Positions 16,791 through 26,508 of a stretch of 64,000 nucleotides of DNA are shown one piece after another. The position numbers and the translations under genes were made by a program. The stretch lies in contig JASGKW010000005.1 of NCBI GenBank assembly GCA_049840515.1, forward strand, positions 62,001 to 126,000, written 5' to 3'. The notes below the pieces were generated by a model that saw only the letters and a list, made by a program, of their open reading frames with translations, searched no databases and had not been told where the DNA came from. Origin of the DNA: Muricomes sp049840515. Its GTDB lineage: Bacteria > Bacillota > Clostridia > Lachnospirales > Lachnospiraceae. Within the stretch, counting starts at the first letter, position 1. Every line of letters begins with the position of its first letter.

Positions 16791-17009
16791 ATCTCTTTCT
16801 TTGAGAGATATGTAAGAAATGTTCTGGTCACGATAGAGACGTTGTCTGCGGGCAGTGAGGCAATTGGGATTGTTCTAAACTGCGGCGGGTCTAAGGGTTT
16901 AACTGACATTTAATTATTAAAAACATTCTCTTTATGAATGCTACATTATTAACTATAATAAATGATATAGAAAAAGACAAGACAGTCTTCAGGAAATGGA
17001 GGAGTTCTA

Positions 17010-17726
17010 ATGAATGTTTTAATCGTATATGCACACCCTGAGCCGAAGTCTTTTAATGGGGCTTTAAAGGATCTTGCAGTTTCAACGCTCACGGCCCAGG
17101 GACATCAGGTACAGGTGTCGGATTTGTATGATATGAAATTTAAATGCGCCGCTGACAAAGCAGACTTCACAAAGTGCAGTAATCCGGATTTTCTAAAGTA
17201 TGCGGTGGAACAAAAGCATGCCTGTGCATCAGACGGATTTGTCCCGGATATCAAGGAAGAACAGGAAAAACTGAGGTGGGCGGATTTTGTTATATTCCAG
17301 TTTCCGCTGTGGTGGTATTCTGTTCCGGCAATTTTAAAGGGCTGGTTTGACCGTGTATTTGCCTCCGGGTTTGTCTATGGGGCGGAGATTGGACGGTACG
17401 ATACAGGCGGTCTGAAAGGGAGAAGAGCCATGCTGTCCCTGACAACAGGCTCCCCCAGGGAAGCATACACACCTTTGGGCATGGATGGGGATATTTATGA
17501 AAAAATCCTATATCATATCAACCATGGAATGCTGTATTTTAGCGGGATGGAGCCGGTGCAGCCATTTATCGCATGGACACCCTCCCGCGATGCCGGAGAA
17601 AGAAAAAAATATCTTGAAGAGTATAAAACAGTGCTGGAACATTTGGAGGACAGGCCAAGTATTACCTACCATCCTCACAGTCATTATGATAATGAGCATC
17701 AACTTCTTCCAGAATATCAGGGATAA
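17010..17726 (+). CDS. NAD(P)H:quinone oxidoreductase-like flavodoxin-fold protein
   Basis: A 238-residue protein of the flavodoxin_2 (NQO/KefF/MdaB) family. MNVLIVYAHPEPKSFNGAL is the FMN/FAD phosphate-binding start; WADFVIFQFPLWWYSVPAILKG is the flavin and active-site signature; LTTGSPREAY contacts the isoalloxazine ring. Such enzymes use NAD(P)H to reduce quinones or other acceptors by two electrons. Start ATG 17010 has GGAGG 9 bp upstream. It may re-oxidise cofactor produced by the dehydrogenases of this cluster, by inference from position only. Confidence 0.85.
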   Translation: MNVLIVYAHPEPKSFNGALKDLAVSTLTAQGHQVQVSDLYDMKFKCAADKADFTKCSNPDFLKYAVEQKHACASDGFVPDIKEEQEKLRWADFVIFQFPLWWYSVPAILKGWFDRVFASGFVYGAEIGRYDTGGLKGRRAMLSLTTGSPREAYTPLGMDGDIYEKILYHINHGMLYFSGMEPVQPFIAWTPSRDAGERKKYLEEYKTVLEHLEDRPSITYHPHSHYDNEHQLLPEYQG

Positions 17727-17773
17727 AAAAATATCTTTACGAAAACAGATTTGAAAATATAGCAAGCGCCGAC

Positions 17774-17809
17774 GAGGTAAACTATCAGGGTATAGTTTAC
17801 CTCTTTTTT
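17774..17809 (+). terminator. Intrinsic terminator after the quinone oxidoreductase gene
   Basis: GAGGTAAACTAT at 17774-17785 and ATAGTTTACCTC at 17792-17803 form a perfect 12-bp stem over a six-base loop, followed by seven T residues. Confidence 0.95.
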
Positions 17810-17992
17810 GCGTTTAATCCAGAAAAAATGCATGAGAATATGCGTTTGAGAGCCGCATGTTTAGAAAGCGAATATAAAAAGAAAGGCGTAAAAAGTTTAA
17901 TAAAATATATAAAATAACCAAATAAATAATTGGATTGTTATTTTATTAACGTTATTTTGTACAAAAACATGAACAAAATGGGATGAAAGATG

Positions 17993-18030
17993 TTGACAAA
18001 AACAAAGTAATGTTATAACATATGAACATA
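17993..18030 (+). promoter_or_regulatory. Promoter and operator of the first sugar ABC operon
   Basis: TTGACA 17993-17998, 17-bp spacer, TAACAT 18016-18021, inside the palindrome ATGTTATAACAT at 18010-18021 and followed by ATGAACATAACA. Geometry and sequence duplicate the SDR promoter at 15871-15906. The AT-rich stretch 17810-17992 before it holds no gene that I can see. Confidence 0.8.
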
Positions 18031-18068
18031 ACATCATAAAAACGATATGAAAAAGGAGGAAATGTTTT

Positions 18069-19193
18069 ATGAAGAAAAAGTTATTGAGTGCATTGTTGTG
18101 TTCGGCAATGGTATTGGGATTGCTGGCAGGCTGCGCAAGCAAAGGCAAAGACGAGGGTTCTTCTTCTGACGCAGAGGGAAGCAAGGACGCAGGTGGCAAG
18201 CTGAAAATTGGTATCGCAATGAAGACACAGGATGGCCCTTACTTCGTTACATTGACTAAAGCAGTTCAGGAAAAATGTGCAGAAATCGGATTGGTGGAGA
18301 AGGCAAGTGATGTAGTCGTATTAAATGCTGATATGGATGTGGCAAAACAGTCTGAGAATTTTGAGACATTTATCTCTCAGAAATATGACTTGATTTTCGT
18401 TGACTGTATTGACCCGGACAACGTAATTGCTGATGAAAAAGCAGCATATGATGCTGGAATCCCGGTTATTAACATCGATTCAGGTGTAAATGACGGACAG
18501 TACAGTGTAACAACTGTATATTCAAACAACAGACAGAACGGACGTATGTGCGGATTATCTTATGCAGAATTTATGGGCGACCAGGAAATCTACAGCATCA
18601 TGTTATCTGGAGAAAAAGGAAATGTTGCAGGAACAGAGAGACGTCAGGGTCTTATCTGCGGTATCCTGGAGAGCAGACTTGGAATCTCTGAAGATGAAGC
18701 TTGGAAATTGACAGAAGAAGCAGACAACGAACTGCTGAGCAAAGGTTCCTACACAAATGAAGAAGCGAAATTCACAATCGCCGGACAAGGCTGGGGCAAC
18801 TGGACTGTTAATGACATTCTCAACGATGCAAACGACCTTGTTGTTAAGACAAAAGATAAACTGAATACAATGTTCGGTGAAAATGACCAGATGCTCTTCG
18901 GCGGAATGCAGGCAGCAGATGACGCGGGTCTGACAGGTATTCATTATGTGGCAGCAGCGGACGGTGCAAAAGAAGCTTACGATTACATAAAGGGAACAAA
19001 AACAAGCAAATCAGGTGAATACTACTGTACAGGAGAGAACTCACCGGTTCAGGTAGCTATTACTGCAACAAATATTGCAAAAGAAATTTTGGTGGATGGC
19101 GCTGACCCAGCAAGCTATGATGAAGTTACAATGACAGAGGCTATTGCTGTAACAAAGGACAATGTTGATGAGCGTTATGAATTCGGTTTCTAA
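18069..19193 (+). CDS. Sugar ABC transporter substrate-binding lipoprotein (first system)
   Basis: A 374-residue precursor. MKKKLLSALLCSAMVLG is a signal sequence and LLAGC gives lipobox Cys22; a Ser/Asp/Gly-rich linker follows. The mature part is a type-I periplasmic binding fold (RbsB/peripla_BP_4): KIGIAMKTQDGPYFVTLTKA at the N-lobe, FVDCIDPDNVIADEKAAYD, and GENDQMLFGGMQAADDAG near the hinge. It should bind a monosaccharide, polyol or sugar-derived molecule outside the cell. It is separated from its ATPase and permease by a hairpin, which usually lets binding protein exceed the other subunits. Confidence 0.9.
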   Translation: MKKKLLSALLCSAMVLGLLAGCASKGKDEGSSSDAEGSKDAGGKLKIGIAMKTQDGPYFVTLTKAVQEKCAEIGLVEKASDVVVLNADMDVAKQSENFETFISQKYDLIFVDCIDPDNVIADEKAAYDAGIPVINIDSGVNDGQYSVTTVYSNNRQNGRMCGLSYAEFMGDQEIYSIMLSGEKGNVAGTERRQGLICGILESRLGISEDEAWKLTEEADNELLSKGSYTNEEAKFTIAGQGWGNWTVNDILNDANDLVVKTKDKLNTMFGENDQMLFGGMQAADDAGLTGIHYVAAADGAKEAYDYIKGTKTSKSGEYYCTGENSPVQVAITATNIAKEILVDGADPASYDEVTMTEAIAVTKDNVDERYEFGF

Positions 19194-19204
19194 AACGGTT
19201 ATAG

Positions 19205-19236
19205 AGTCCTCCTTATAAATGAGGAGGACTTTTTGT
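19205..19236 (+). terminator. Intercistronic hairpin between binding protein and ATPase genes
   Basis: AGTCCTCC 19205-19212 pairs with GGAGGACT 19223-19230, followed by TTTTTG. It may act as a partial terminator or as a 3' stabiliser of the binding-protein message. Confidence 0.75.
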
Positions 19237-19286
19237 GTAGTGTGAAAGTGCTGCACAATGAATCAGAAAAATATGGAGGTGAGTGC

Positions 19287-20777
19287 ATGGAAGGGCAGTA
19301 CAGGCTGGAAATGAAAAATATCACAAAACATTTTGGTGGCGTAAAAGCTCTTACAGACGTTTCTTTGAGAATTGAACCAGGTGAGATTCACGCACTGATT
19401 GGAGAGAACGGTGCCGGGAAGTCTACCCTTATGAAAGTTTTGTCAGGAGCATATCAAAGGGACAGCGGACAGATATTTATTGATGGCAAAGAGGTTAGGA
19501 TTACAAATCCCAAGGAATCTAAGGATTTGGGTGTTGCTATTATTTATCAGGAATTCATGCTCGCCCCTGATTTGACCGTTGCAGAAAATATTTTTATTGA
19601 TAAACTCTCAGACGGAAACGGGTTTATTAACTGGAAAAAACTTAGGGCGGATGCCAGAACACAGCTGGAAAAGCTGGGATTTGGAGATATTAACCCAAAT
19701 GCCAAGTGCGGAAGCTTGAGCGTGGCTTACCAGCAGGTGGTTGAAATCTGTAAATGCCTTACCAGAGATGCCAAAATTCTGGTTTTTGATGAACCTACAG
19801 CGGTTTTGACATTCTCGGAAATTGAAAAACTATTTGAAGTTATAAACAAGCTGAAAGACCAGGGTGTAAGTATTGTCTATATTTCTCACCGTCTGGAAGA
19901 AATTTTTCAGCTCAGCCAGCATATTACAGTTCTCAAAGATGGGACATATGTGGATACAGTGGAAACAGCCAATTTTGATAAACAGAGACTGGTAAATCTC
20001 ATGGTTGGACGTGAGATGACAGACATGTTTCCTAAGAGAAATGCCAAAATCGGAGAGACTGTCCTGAAAGTGGAGGACCTGTGCGCGGGCAGAATGGTGC
20101 GGGGCGTAAGCTTTGAAGTGAAGGCAGGGGAAGTTCTTGGATTCAACGGTCTGGTGGGAGCGGGAAGAACGGAAACTATGAGAGCTATCTTTGGCGCCGA
20201 TAAGAGAGATTCAGGAAAAGTATATTACTTTGGAAAAGAAGTAAACTGGAAGACTCCGCGGGCTGCAATCAGGGAAAGGTTTGGTCTGCTTCCGGAGGAC
20301 AGAAAGAAACAGGGGCTGCTTCTGGGACAGAGTATCCGCATGAACACAACTCTTGCGTGCCTGAACAAGATTACAAAATATGGCTGGATTAACCACAGCT
20401 CAGAAAAGAAATTTGTAAAAGAGATTTTGGCAAGTATCCAGACAAAATACGGGAATACAGAGGACAATGCAAGCAGCCTTTCCGGTGGCAATCAGCAGAA
20501 AATCGCACTGGCAAAGTGGATTGCTGCGGACTGTAAATGTGTGGTTTTTGATGAGCCCACCCGAGGTGTGGATGTAGGTGCGAAGACGGAGATTTACAGA
20601 GTAATTAATACACTTGCGGAAAACGGAATGGCAGTCATCATGATTTCCTCAGAAATGCCGGAGATTATCGGTATGTGTGACCGGGCGGTAATTATGCGCA
20701 ACGGTCAGGTTTCGGGCGAGGTCAGAAGAGAAGAATTATCAGAAAATGTAATGATTAAAATGGCAATGGGGGTTTAA
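19287..20777 (+). CDS. Sugar ABC transporter ATPase with two ATPase domains (RbsA/MglA type)
   Basis: A 496-residue double ATPase. The first domain has Walker A GENGAGKST, the YQEFMLAPDLTVAENIFI segment, and Walker B ILVFDEPTAVL. The second starts around residue 255, has a degenerate Walker A (GLVGAGRTET), signature LSGGNQQKIALAKW and CVVFDEPTRGVDVGAK. This duplicated form is specific to CUT2 importers of ribose, galactose, xylose and related compounds. ATG 19287 with GGAGGTGAG upstream is preferred to an earlier start at 19233. Confidence 0.95.
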   Translation: MEGQYRLEMKNITKHFGGVKALTDVSLRIEPGEIHALIGENGAGKSTLMKVLSGAYQRDSGQIFIDGKEVRITNPKESKDLGVAIIYQEFMLAPDLTVAENIFIDKLSDGNGFINWKKLRADARTQLEKLGFGDINPNAKCGSLSVAYQQVVEICKCLTRDAKILVFDEPTAVLTFSEIEKLFEVINKLKDQGVSIVYISHRLEEIFQLSQHITVLKDGTYVDTVETANFDKQRLVNLMVGREMTDMFPKRNAKIGETVLKVEDLCAGRMVRGVSFEVKAGEVLGFNGLVGAGRTETMRAIFGADKRDSGKVYYFGKEVNWKTPRAAIRERFGLLPEDRKKQGLLLGQSIRMNTTLACLNKITKYGWINHSSEKKFVKEILASIQTKYGNTEDNASSLSGGNQQKIALAKWIAADCKCVVFDEPTRGVDVGAKTEIYRVINTLAENGMAVIMISSEMPEIIGMCDRAVIMRNGQVSGEVRREELSENVMIKMAMGV

Positions 20778-20779
20778 TT

Positions 20780-21737
20780 ATGGAGAAAAGAAAAATAAAT
20801 GTAAAAGATTTTTTGATAGACAATAACACATATGTCATTTTTCTGATATTGTTTATTGCCTGTGCACTGTTATCCAGCACATTCCTGGAGAGAGTCAACT
20901 TGATTAATATTTGTCTTCAGCAGTCAGGCCCCATCCTTGTCGCACTGGGAATGTTGTTTGTCATTTTGACAGGAGGCATTGACCTTTCTGTGGGAGCGGT
21001 TACTGCACTGTCCTCCTGCTGTGCATACGTACTGATGAGAGACCATAAACAAGGTCTGGCGGTGGCTTTTGTGGTGGCTATCCTGGTAGGTATTGTTATG
21101 GGACTTTTGAATGGTATTCTTGTTGCATATGGAAAAATGCAGGGATTTGTAACAACACTGGCAACCTTGTCTATCGGAAATGGTGCAGCTTCTGATTGTT
21201 TCACAGGGTGCGCCCATACGAAACTCTGATATTGCGGCTGTCGGTGCAATGGCAAGCAAAGATTACGGTTATCCAATTGTAATAGGATGTGTGGTTATTA
21301 TTGTGGTGATGGCCATTATACAGAAATATACATCTTACGGACGTATTGTGATTGCATGTGGTTCAAACCGAACAGCGGTACAGTTGGCCGGTATCAATGT
21401 GAAAAGATATATATGTTCCTGTTATATGGTTTCCGGACTCCTGGCGTCTATCGCAGGTATGTTTATTGCATCCAGAACACAGACGGCGGCTTCAACACTT
21501 GGAAAAGGCGGGGAGCTTGACGCCATCGCAGCGTGCGTTATCGGTGGAGCCAGCCTTGCAGGCGGAAAAGGTAATGTAATAAAAACGGTGATAGGTGCAT
21601 TGATTATTGCTCTTATTAGTAATATCATGAACTTGAAGGGTGTACCTGCATATCCGCAGGAAATCGTAAAAGGATGCATCATTATAGCTGCTGTACTTCT
21701 TCAGATTGCTACAGACAGAGCGGATAGTGCTGTGTAA
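20780..21737 (+). CDS. Sugar ABC permease (RbsC type), frameshifted
   Basis: A CUT2 permease with about eight to ten membrane segments. ATLSIGNG at the end of one frame and QLLIVSQGAPI in the next are adjacent parts of the same conserved stretch, so one extra base near 21180-21184 splits the gene. Other family motifs are ILTGGIDLSVGAV, YTSYGRIVIACGSNRTAVQLAGIN and IGGASLAGGKGNVIKT. The joined product of about 318 residues is of normal length. Only one permease gene serves this system, so it should work as a homodimer. Confidence 0.85.
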
Positions 21738-21821
21738 GAGTTTTTCTTTTATCTCCTCAGGGCAGATAAAATGAAACAACATTACCATAAAGTAAACTTA
21801 AATGAATAGGAGGCGTATTGC

Positions 21822-22856
21822 ATGAAGACAGTGATTCTAGACAAGGATGGAACTTTATCAGTTCAGGAGATTCCAAAACCGAAGTACGGACCGAAACAAG
21901 CTCTAACCAAAACAATTGCCAACGGTATTTGCGGGACGGACATTCATCTTATGAAAAAGGCGTTTAAGGGAGTTACTGAAGATATGTATCCGACAATGCT
22001 TGGCCATGAGAATGTTGGTGAAGTCGTTGAAATCGGTGCGGAGGTGAAAGGGCTGAAAATCGGAGACAAGGTATTGCTTCCGTTTTTAGATGCAGACCCT
22101 GAGCATCTGGGACCTTACGGCTCAGCCTGGGGAGCACTGAGTGAATATTGCGTTGTCACAGACCCGGCGGCATTTGAAGAGGGAGAAGCACCGGATCTTG
22201 CAAAAGCCCAGTGTGTTATTCCGGATGATATTGACCCGGTTGATGCAGTCATGTTGGTTACTTTGGGAGAGGTATTGAGCAGTGTAAAATATTTCGGCAT
22301 TCAGAAAGATAAGCCGGTTGTGATATTCGGCTGCGGTCCGGTGGGCCTTACATTTATTAAAATGTGCAAGCTGACAGGTGCAAACCCGGTGATAGCAGTT
22401 GCCAGAAATGAAGCCAAAAGGCAGAATGCCCTGGACGGAGGTGCAGATATTGCACTGAACAGCAGTGAGTGTGATGTCACAAAAGAAATCCGCACCTTGT
22501 TTCCGGAAGGCGTTCCCTATGTTGTAGATGCGGTTGGTTCTGAACAGGTTGTAAATGATGCGATGGGCCTTATCTGTGACCGCGGAGAAATCTGCTGTTA
22601 TGGCGTGCCCAGAAAAGAAGAAATGCATATCGACTTCAGCAAAGCTGATTATAACTGGATTATTAATTTCCAGCAGTTTCCGAGAAAAGATGAGGAAGCA
22701 GCAGCCCACGATGTGATAATCAAATGGATACAGGAGGGGAAGATTAATTTAAAAGACTATATATCTGATTATTTTTCTTTTGAAGATGTAGTTGAGGCAT
22801 ATGATAAAGCGGTGAATAAGGAAGTACTGAAAAAAGGAATTGTTGTATACAAGTAG
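21822..22856 (+). CDS. Zinc-type alcohol/sugar dehydrogenase (MDR family)
   Basis: A 344-residue medium-chain dehydrogenase. NGICGTDIHLM supplies the catalytic-zinc Cys and MLGHENVGEVVEIG the His-Glu pair; VVIFGCGPVGLTFIKM is the Rossmann motif. The four-cysteine structural zinc lobe of typical alcohol dehydrogenases is not evident, which brings it nearer to the glucose dehydrogenase branch. The acidic insertion around residues 85-130 also fits that branch. It oxidises a sugar, polyol or alcohol with NAD(P). It follows the first transporter and precedes an SMP-30 lactonase, a natural dehydrogenase-lactonase pair. Confidence 0.85.
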   Translation: MKTVILDKDGTLSVQEIPKPKYGPKQALTKTIANGICGTDIHLMKKAFKGVTEDMYPTMLGHENVGEVVEIGAEVKGLKIGDKVLLPFLDADPEHLGPYGSAWGALSEYCVVTDPAAFEEGEAPDLAKAQCVIPDDIDPVDAVMLVTLGEVLSSVKYFGIQKDKPVVIFGCGPVGLTFIKMCKLTGANPVIAVARNEAKRQNALDGGADIALNSSECDVTKEIRTLFPEGVPYVVDAVGSEQVVNDAMGLICDRGEICCYGVPRKEEMHIDFSKADYNWIINFQQFPRKDEEAAAHDVIIKWIQEGKINLKDYISDYFSFEDVVEAYDKAVNKEVLKKGIVVYK

Positions 22857-22908
22857 TAACCTGACAATGTTTCATGAATGGAACTGATATTTAATAGGAG
22901 GCAATAAA

Positions 22909-23908
22909 ATGCAGATACCACAATTACTGACGTTATTACCTGAAGAATATGCGGTTACCCCCGATGGCATGGAAATCGACCGTGAGGGAAATCTTATTCT
23001 GGCCTGCCCCAATTTTGCGGATATGTCAAAGCCCAGCTGTATATGCGCAATTGATAAAAACCTGAATGTAAGAAAATGGTTTGATGTGCCGCTGAGCGAG
23101 AAAACAAATGAGGCGAGAGCCATGGGACTGGCATTCGGGCCGGACTGGGATTTGTACATTGTAGACAATCAGGGCTGGGGGAGGAGATCCTGCTTTGGTT
23201 AATCATGGACGAATCCTGCGGGTTCGGATGGACGGTGACAAGCTGCAAAAGGTTACAGTTGTCGCGGAAGGGATGGAACATCCCAATGGAATCAGGATAA
23301 AAGGGGATTATCTATATGTGACACAGAGCACTATGGTCAGCGTAAAATCAGAGAGTGGAAATCTAATCAGCGGTGTCTACCGTTTCCATTTAGATGATGA
23401 AAATATCCACATCAGTAATACACTGGAAGACCCCAATCTTTTTCTTGTTTTTGAGACAAAGAATCCTGAGGACCAGTATGGTGTGGATGGCATTGTGTTT
23501 GACCGGGAAGGAAATCTGTATATCGGGAATTTTGGGGACGGTGAAGTATTTAAAATTCAATTTGATGAAGATGGAAATGTAAACAGTAATGAGTTGTTTG
23601 CAAAAGACCCGGAAAACCTGCGCTCCACGGATGGCATGATTGCCGATGAAAATGGCAATATATATGTAGCTGATTTTGTTGTGAATGCTATCGCAAAGAT
23701 AGATAAAGAGGGGAATGTAACCAGAATTGCACAGAGCTCTGACAGCGATGGATTCCACGGTGAGCTGGATCAGCCGGGGGAGCCGTGCATCTGGGATAAT
23801 AAGATTGTGGTGTCGTGCTTTGACTGCGTGGTGGGGGGAGATAAATGGAATACAAAACATGAACTCCCGGCGACTATGAGTATGCTGAAAATTGAAGATT
23901 GTAACTAA
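22909..23908 (+). CDS. SMP-30/gluconolactonase-family protein, frameshifted
   Basis: A six-bladed beta-propeller lactonase. The first frame runs VTPDGMEIDREGNLILACPN to VDNQGWG; the next resumes with LVNHGRILRVRMDGD and continues through GMEHPNGIRI, YGVDGIVFDREGNLYIGNFGDGEV and STDGMIADENGNIYVADF. One extra G in the run 23177-23181 accounts for the shift. The joined length is about 332 residues. Metal ligands would be the N-terminal Glu and the Asn/Asp residues in HPNG and STDG-type turns. It probably opens the lactone made by the neighbouring dehydrogenase (inference). Confidence 0.8.
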
Positions 23909-23911
23909 GAT

Positions 23912-23955
23912 AAAAAGTCCGGAATGCCTTAAAAGGGGAGTTTCGGACTTTTTTT
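23912..23955 (+). terminator. Intrinsic terminator after the SMP-30 gene
   Basis: AAAAGTCCG near 23912-23921 and CGGACTTTTTTT at 23944-23955 frame a weaker inner stem (GAATGCC over GGGAGTTT); a T-run closes it. Confidence 0.8.
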
Positions 23956-24051
23956 ACACAAATTGCTCCGTCAACAGTGAAAAGTTTGGTGAAAATAAAA
24001 TAATGAAACCAATAGTATTGTTGAAAATGTACAAAACAATCTGGTAAAAAG

Positions 24052-24080
24052 TTGACATTGTGGAAAATATATACTATAAT
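24052..24080 (+). promoter_or_regulatory. Promoter of the second sugar ABC operon
   Basis: TTGACA 24052-24057 and a perfect TATAAT 24075-24080 with 17-bp spacing. Confidence 0.85.
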
Positions 24081-24095
24081 ATTTGTACGTAGCAA

Positions 24096-24116
24096 CTTAG
24101 TAACATAGGTACATAG
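24096..24116. promoter_or_regulatory. Operator-like site downstream of the second ABC promoter
   Basis: CTTAGTAACATAGGTACATAG shares TAACATAGG(T/A)ACA with the SDR-promoter site at 15894-15906. The left half-site is degenerate. Placed after the -10 box it could block transcription start. Confidence 0.5.
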
Positions 24117-24200
24117 TTATATATTATAAAATATCACATCGGATGATTTATGGGGCTAAGTTCTAAAGGAAAGAAGGAAAATAAAAGGAGGGTCTTAGGT

Positions 24201-25370
24201 ATGAAGAAAAGAAGACTTATGGCAGTTGTACTGGCCGGAGCGATGGTTACAAGTTTGTTGGTGGCGTGTTCGGATCCGGAAAAGGTAGCTTCAAAGGAAG
24301 AGAAGTCAAGCAGTGAGAAAACAGAGGACGCCGGCACAAGTGTGGATATTGCGAATTTCAAGATTGATCCGTCAAAAATTCCGCAAGAGAAACTGGATAC
24401 CACTTTATATGTGGCTTGCTCTATCCGCGGACTGGAAAACCCTTACATAGCAACAATCGCTGACGGAATGGATATGTTCTGTAAATACTTGGACAGCATT
24501 GGACAGAAATATGAAAAGCAGGTTTTGGATTCCGGCGGTTCAAATGACGTAGAGATTGACAATATGAAACAATTCGCGGCAAAGGCAGGCGGTAATGCAA
24601 TTGCCTATGCAGACCCGAATGAATCAGCAATCGCTCCTTCTTTAGCGGAGGCTATGGCAGATGCAGGCGGTTACCTTGGTACAGCATGGAATAAGCCCGA
24701 TGACGTAGGACCTGAAGATTATGACCCAAACTGGGTAATACATACTTCTGCTGACAACGTGGCGAATGGAAAGGCTACTGCTAAGGCATTGTTTGAATCT
24801 ATGGGCGGCAAAGGACAAATCTTTGTAATAGAAGGTATGCTTGGAAATACAGCATCCAGCAGCCGTGTGGAAGGTTTGCAGCAGGCTTTGGAAGAATACC
24901 CTGACATCAAAGTAGCTCATCAGGATACCGGAAACTGGGCAACAAATGAAGCGTTAGCACTGGTAGAGACATGGCTGAACGACACTCCTGACGTAGGCGG
25001 AATATGGTGTGCTAATGACAATATGGCAACTGGCGCACTGCAGGCTCTTGATGCAAAAGGATTAAAAGGAAAAGTGGGAGTAACTGGAATTGATGCAAAT
25101 CCTGATATCGTAGAGGGCGTAAAAGACGGCAGCGTTGTTGCCACTGTTTCTTCTAATGGATATCTTCAGGGCGGATATACACTGGCTATTTGCTATGCAG
25201 TGTGGACCGGACTTATTACAACAGATGATTTGTCAGAGGGTTACCGGACATTCTTAACACCGGCAATTTTGATTACATCAGATACAGTTGATGATTATAT
25301 CAAGGAATATGTTGATTCTGTACCGGAATATGATTTCTCAGATATCTGGTACTGCAAGGCAGATAAGTAA
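24201..25370 (+). CDS. Sugar ABC transporter substrate-binding lipoprotein (second system)
   Basis: A 389-residue precursor with signal MKKRRLMAVVLAGAMVTS and lipobox LLVAC, then an acidic Ser/Glu linker. The binding fold shows SIRGLENPYIATIADGMDMF, VLDSGGSNDVEIDNMKQF, FVIEGMLGNTASSSRVEGLQ, GGIWCANDNMATGALQALD and GVTGIDANPDIVEGVKDG, the peripla_BP_4 pattern. ATG 24201 with AAAAGGAGGG upstream is preferred over ATG 24150. It differs clearly from the first binding protein, so the two systems probably take different or sequentially produced ligands. Confidence 0.9.
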   Translation: MKKRRLMAVVLAGAMVTSLLVACSDPEKVASKEEKSSSEKTEDAGTSVDIANFKIDPSKIPQEKLDTTLYVACSIRGLENPYIATIADGMDMFCKYLDSIGQKYEKQVLDSGGSNDVEIDNMKQFAAKAGGNAIAYADPNESAIAPSLAEAMADAGGYLGTAWNKPDDVGPEDYDPNWVIHTSADNVANGKATAKALFESMGGKGQIFVIEGMLGNTASSSRVEGLQQALEEYPDIKVAHQDTGNWATNEALALVETWLNDTPDVGGIWCANDNMATGALQALDAKGLKGKVGVTGIDANPDIVEGVKDGSVVATVSSNGYLQGGYTLAICYAVWTGLITTDDLSEGYRTFLTPAILITSDTVDDYIKEYVDSVPEYDFSDIWYCKADK

Positions 25371-25401
25371 TACCAAAACAAATATGTTGACAAAGCAGAT
25401 A

Positions 25402-25429
25402 CGGGGCTGAGACTAAAGTATCAGCCCCG
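25402..25429 (+). terminator. Intercistronic hairpin between binding protein and permease genes
   Basis: CGGGGCTGA at 25402-25410 and TCAGCCCCG at 25421-25429 form a perfect 9-bp stem, followed by the weak tract CTTAATTT. It parallels the hairpin after the first binding-protein gene. Confidence 0.7.
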
Positions 25430-25470
25430 CTTAATTTGCTCAAACACAAATTTTGATTGGAGAGATATTT

Positions 25471-26490
25471 ATGGGAGAGAAGAATCAGGCGGCACTGTCC
25501 ATAAGGGAAGAGTTTGCTGCAAAAGTAAAGGCGGACAACCAAAAAGAAAAGCTTATGAAATGGGCGCCCGTAGGAGTACTGGCGGCATTGATTCTGGCCT
25601 TTTGCATACTGAAAGGAAGTTCATTTTTAAGTTTGAGTAACCTGGTAGCTATATTAAATCAATGGTCCCTGCCTCTTCTGGTGGCACTGGGGCTTACCTT
25701 TGTAATTATGATAGGGAGTATTGACCTGTCCATAGATGGTACGGTGGGAATGGTGGGATCATTAGCTGCCATACTTGTAGCAAACTCCAAAAATTCAGTA
25801 AGCTTAGGAATATTAGGTCTCTTTCTGGCAGTGTTGTGTTCCGTAATTATTGGTTTGCTGGTTGGTGTGATTCACGTTAAGTTTAAAATCCCTTCTTTCA
25901 TGGTCAGTTTTGCTTTTATGAATATTTGTATTGGAATTGGAATGCTGTCCTACAGCGGGAAGCCGGCGACAATTCAGGACCCGTTGATGAGAGCTATTCC
26001 CAAGTCATCATTTTTAGGAATACCAATCATCACCTGGATTGCATTGGCTGTACTGGCACTGTGCTATTACATACAGGAGTATACGCCGTTTGGACGCCAT
26101 GTCTATGCGGTGGGAACTGATGAAACGATTCCAAAAGCGGTGGGCATCAATGTGAACAATATAAAAATTAAGGTGTTTACACTGGCAGGTTTCTGTTATG
26201 GCGTGGCAGGTGTGGTCGGCGCACTCAGGCTTGGGCAGGGACAAATTGCGATTGGGACGGATCAAATGTTTCCGGCCCAGGCGGCTGTAGTAATCGGAGG
26301 GACTGCATTAACCGGAGGAAAAGGCGGTGTCATGAATACCGTGGTGGGAACTCTGATTATGACTGTACTGATTAATGGCCTGACTATGATGGGAGTAAAT
26401 CCCGATATCAAGACAGGAATCCAGGGATTTATCATCCTTATAGCTGTAATTCTTACGATTAAACATGGTGCCACGGTAATTAGTAAGTAA
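25471..26490 (+). CDS. Sugar ABC permease (RbsC type), first of two
   Basis: A 339-residue CUT2 permease with an N-terminal polar arm of about 35 residues and eight or more membrane segments. Diagnostic motifs are VIMIGSIDLSIDGTVG, YTPFGRHVYAVGTDETIPKAVGIN and AAVVIGGTALTGGKGGVMNT. ATG 25471 follows GGAGAG and is preferred to TTG 25453. A second, different permease gene follows the ATPase, so this transporter likely has a heterodimeric channel. Confidence 0.9.
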   Translation: MGEKNQAALSIREEFAAKVKADNQKEKLMKWAPVGVLAALILAFCILKGSSFLSLSNLVAILNQWSLPLLVALGLTFVIMIGSIDLSIDGTVGMVGSLAAILVANSKNSVSLGILGLFLAVLCSVIIGLLVGVIHVKFKIPSFMVSFAFMNICIGIGMLSYSGKPATIQDPLMRAIPKSSFLGIPIITWIALAVLALCYYIQEYTPFGRHVYAVGTDETIPKAVGINVNNIKIKVFTLAGFCYGVAGVVGALRLGQGQIAIGTDQMFPAQAAVVIGGTALTGGKGGVMNTVVGTLIMTVLINGLTMMGVNPDIKTGIQGFIILIAVILTIKHGATVISK

Positions 26491-26508
26491 ACGCATGGAG
26501 GGATAAAA

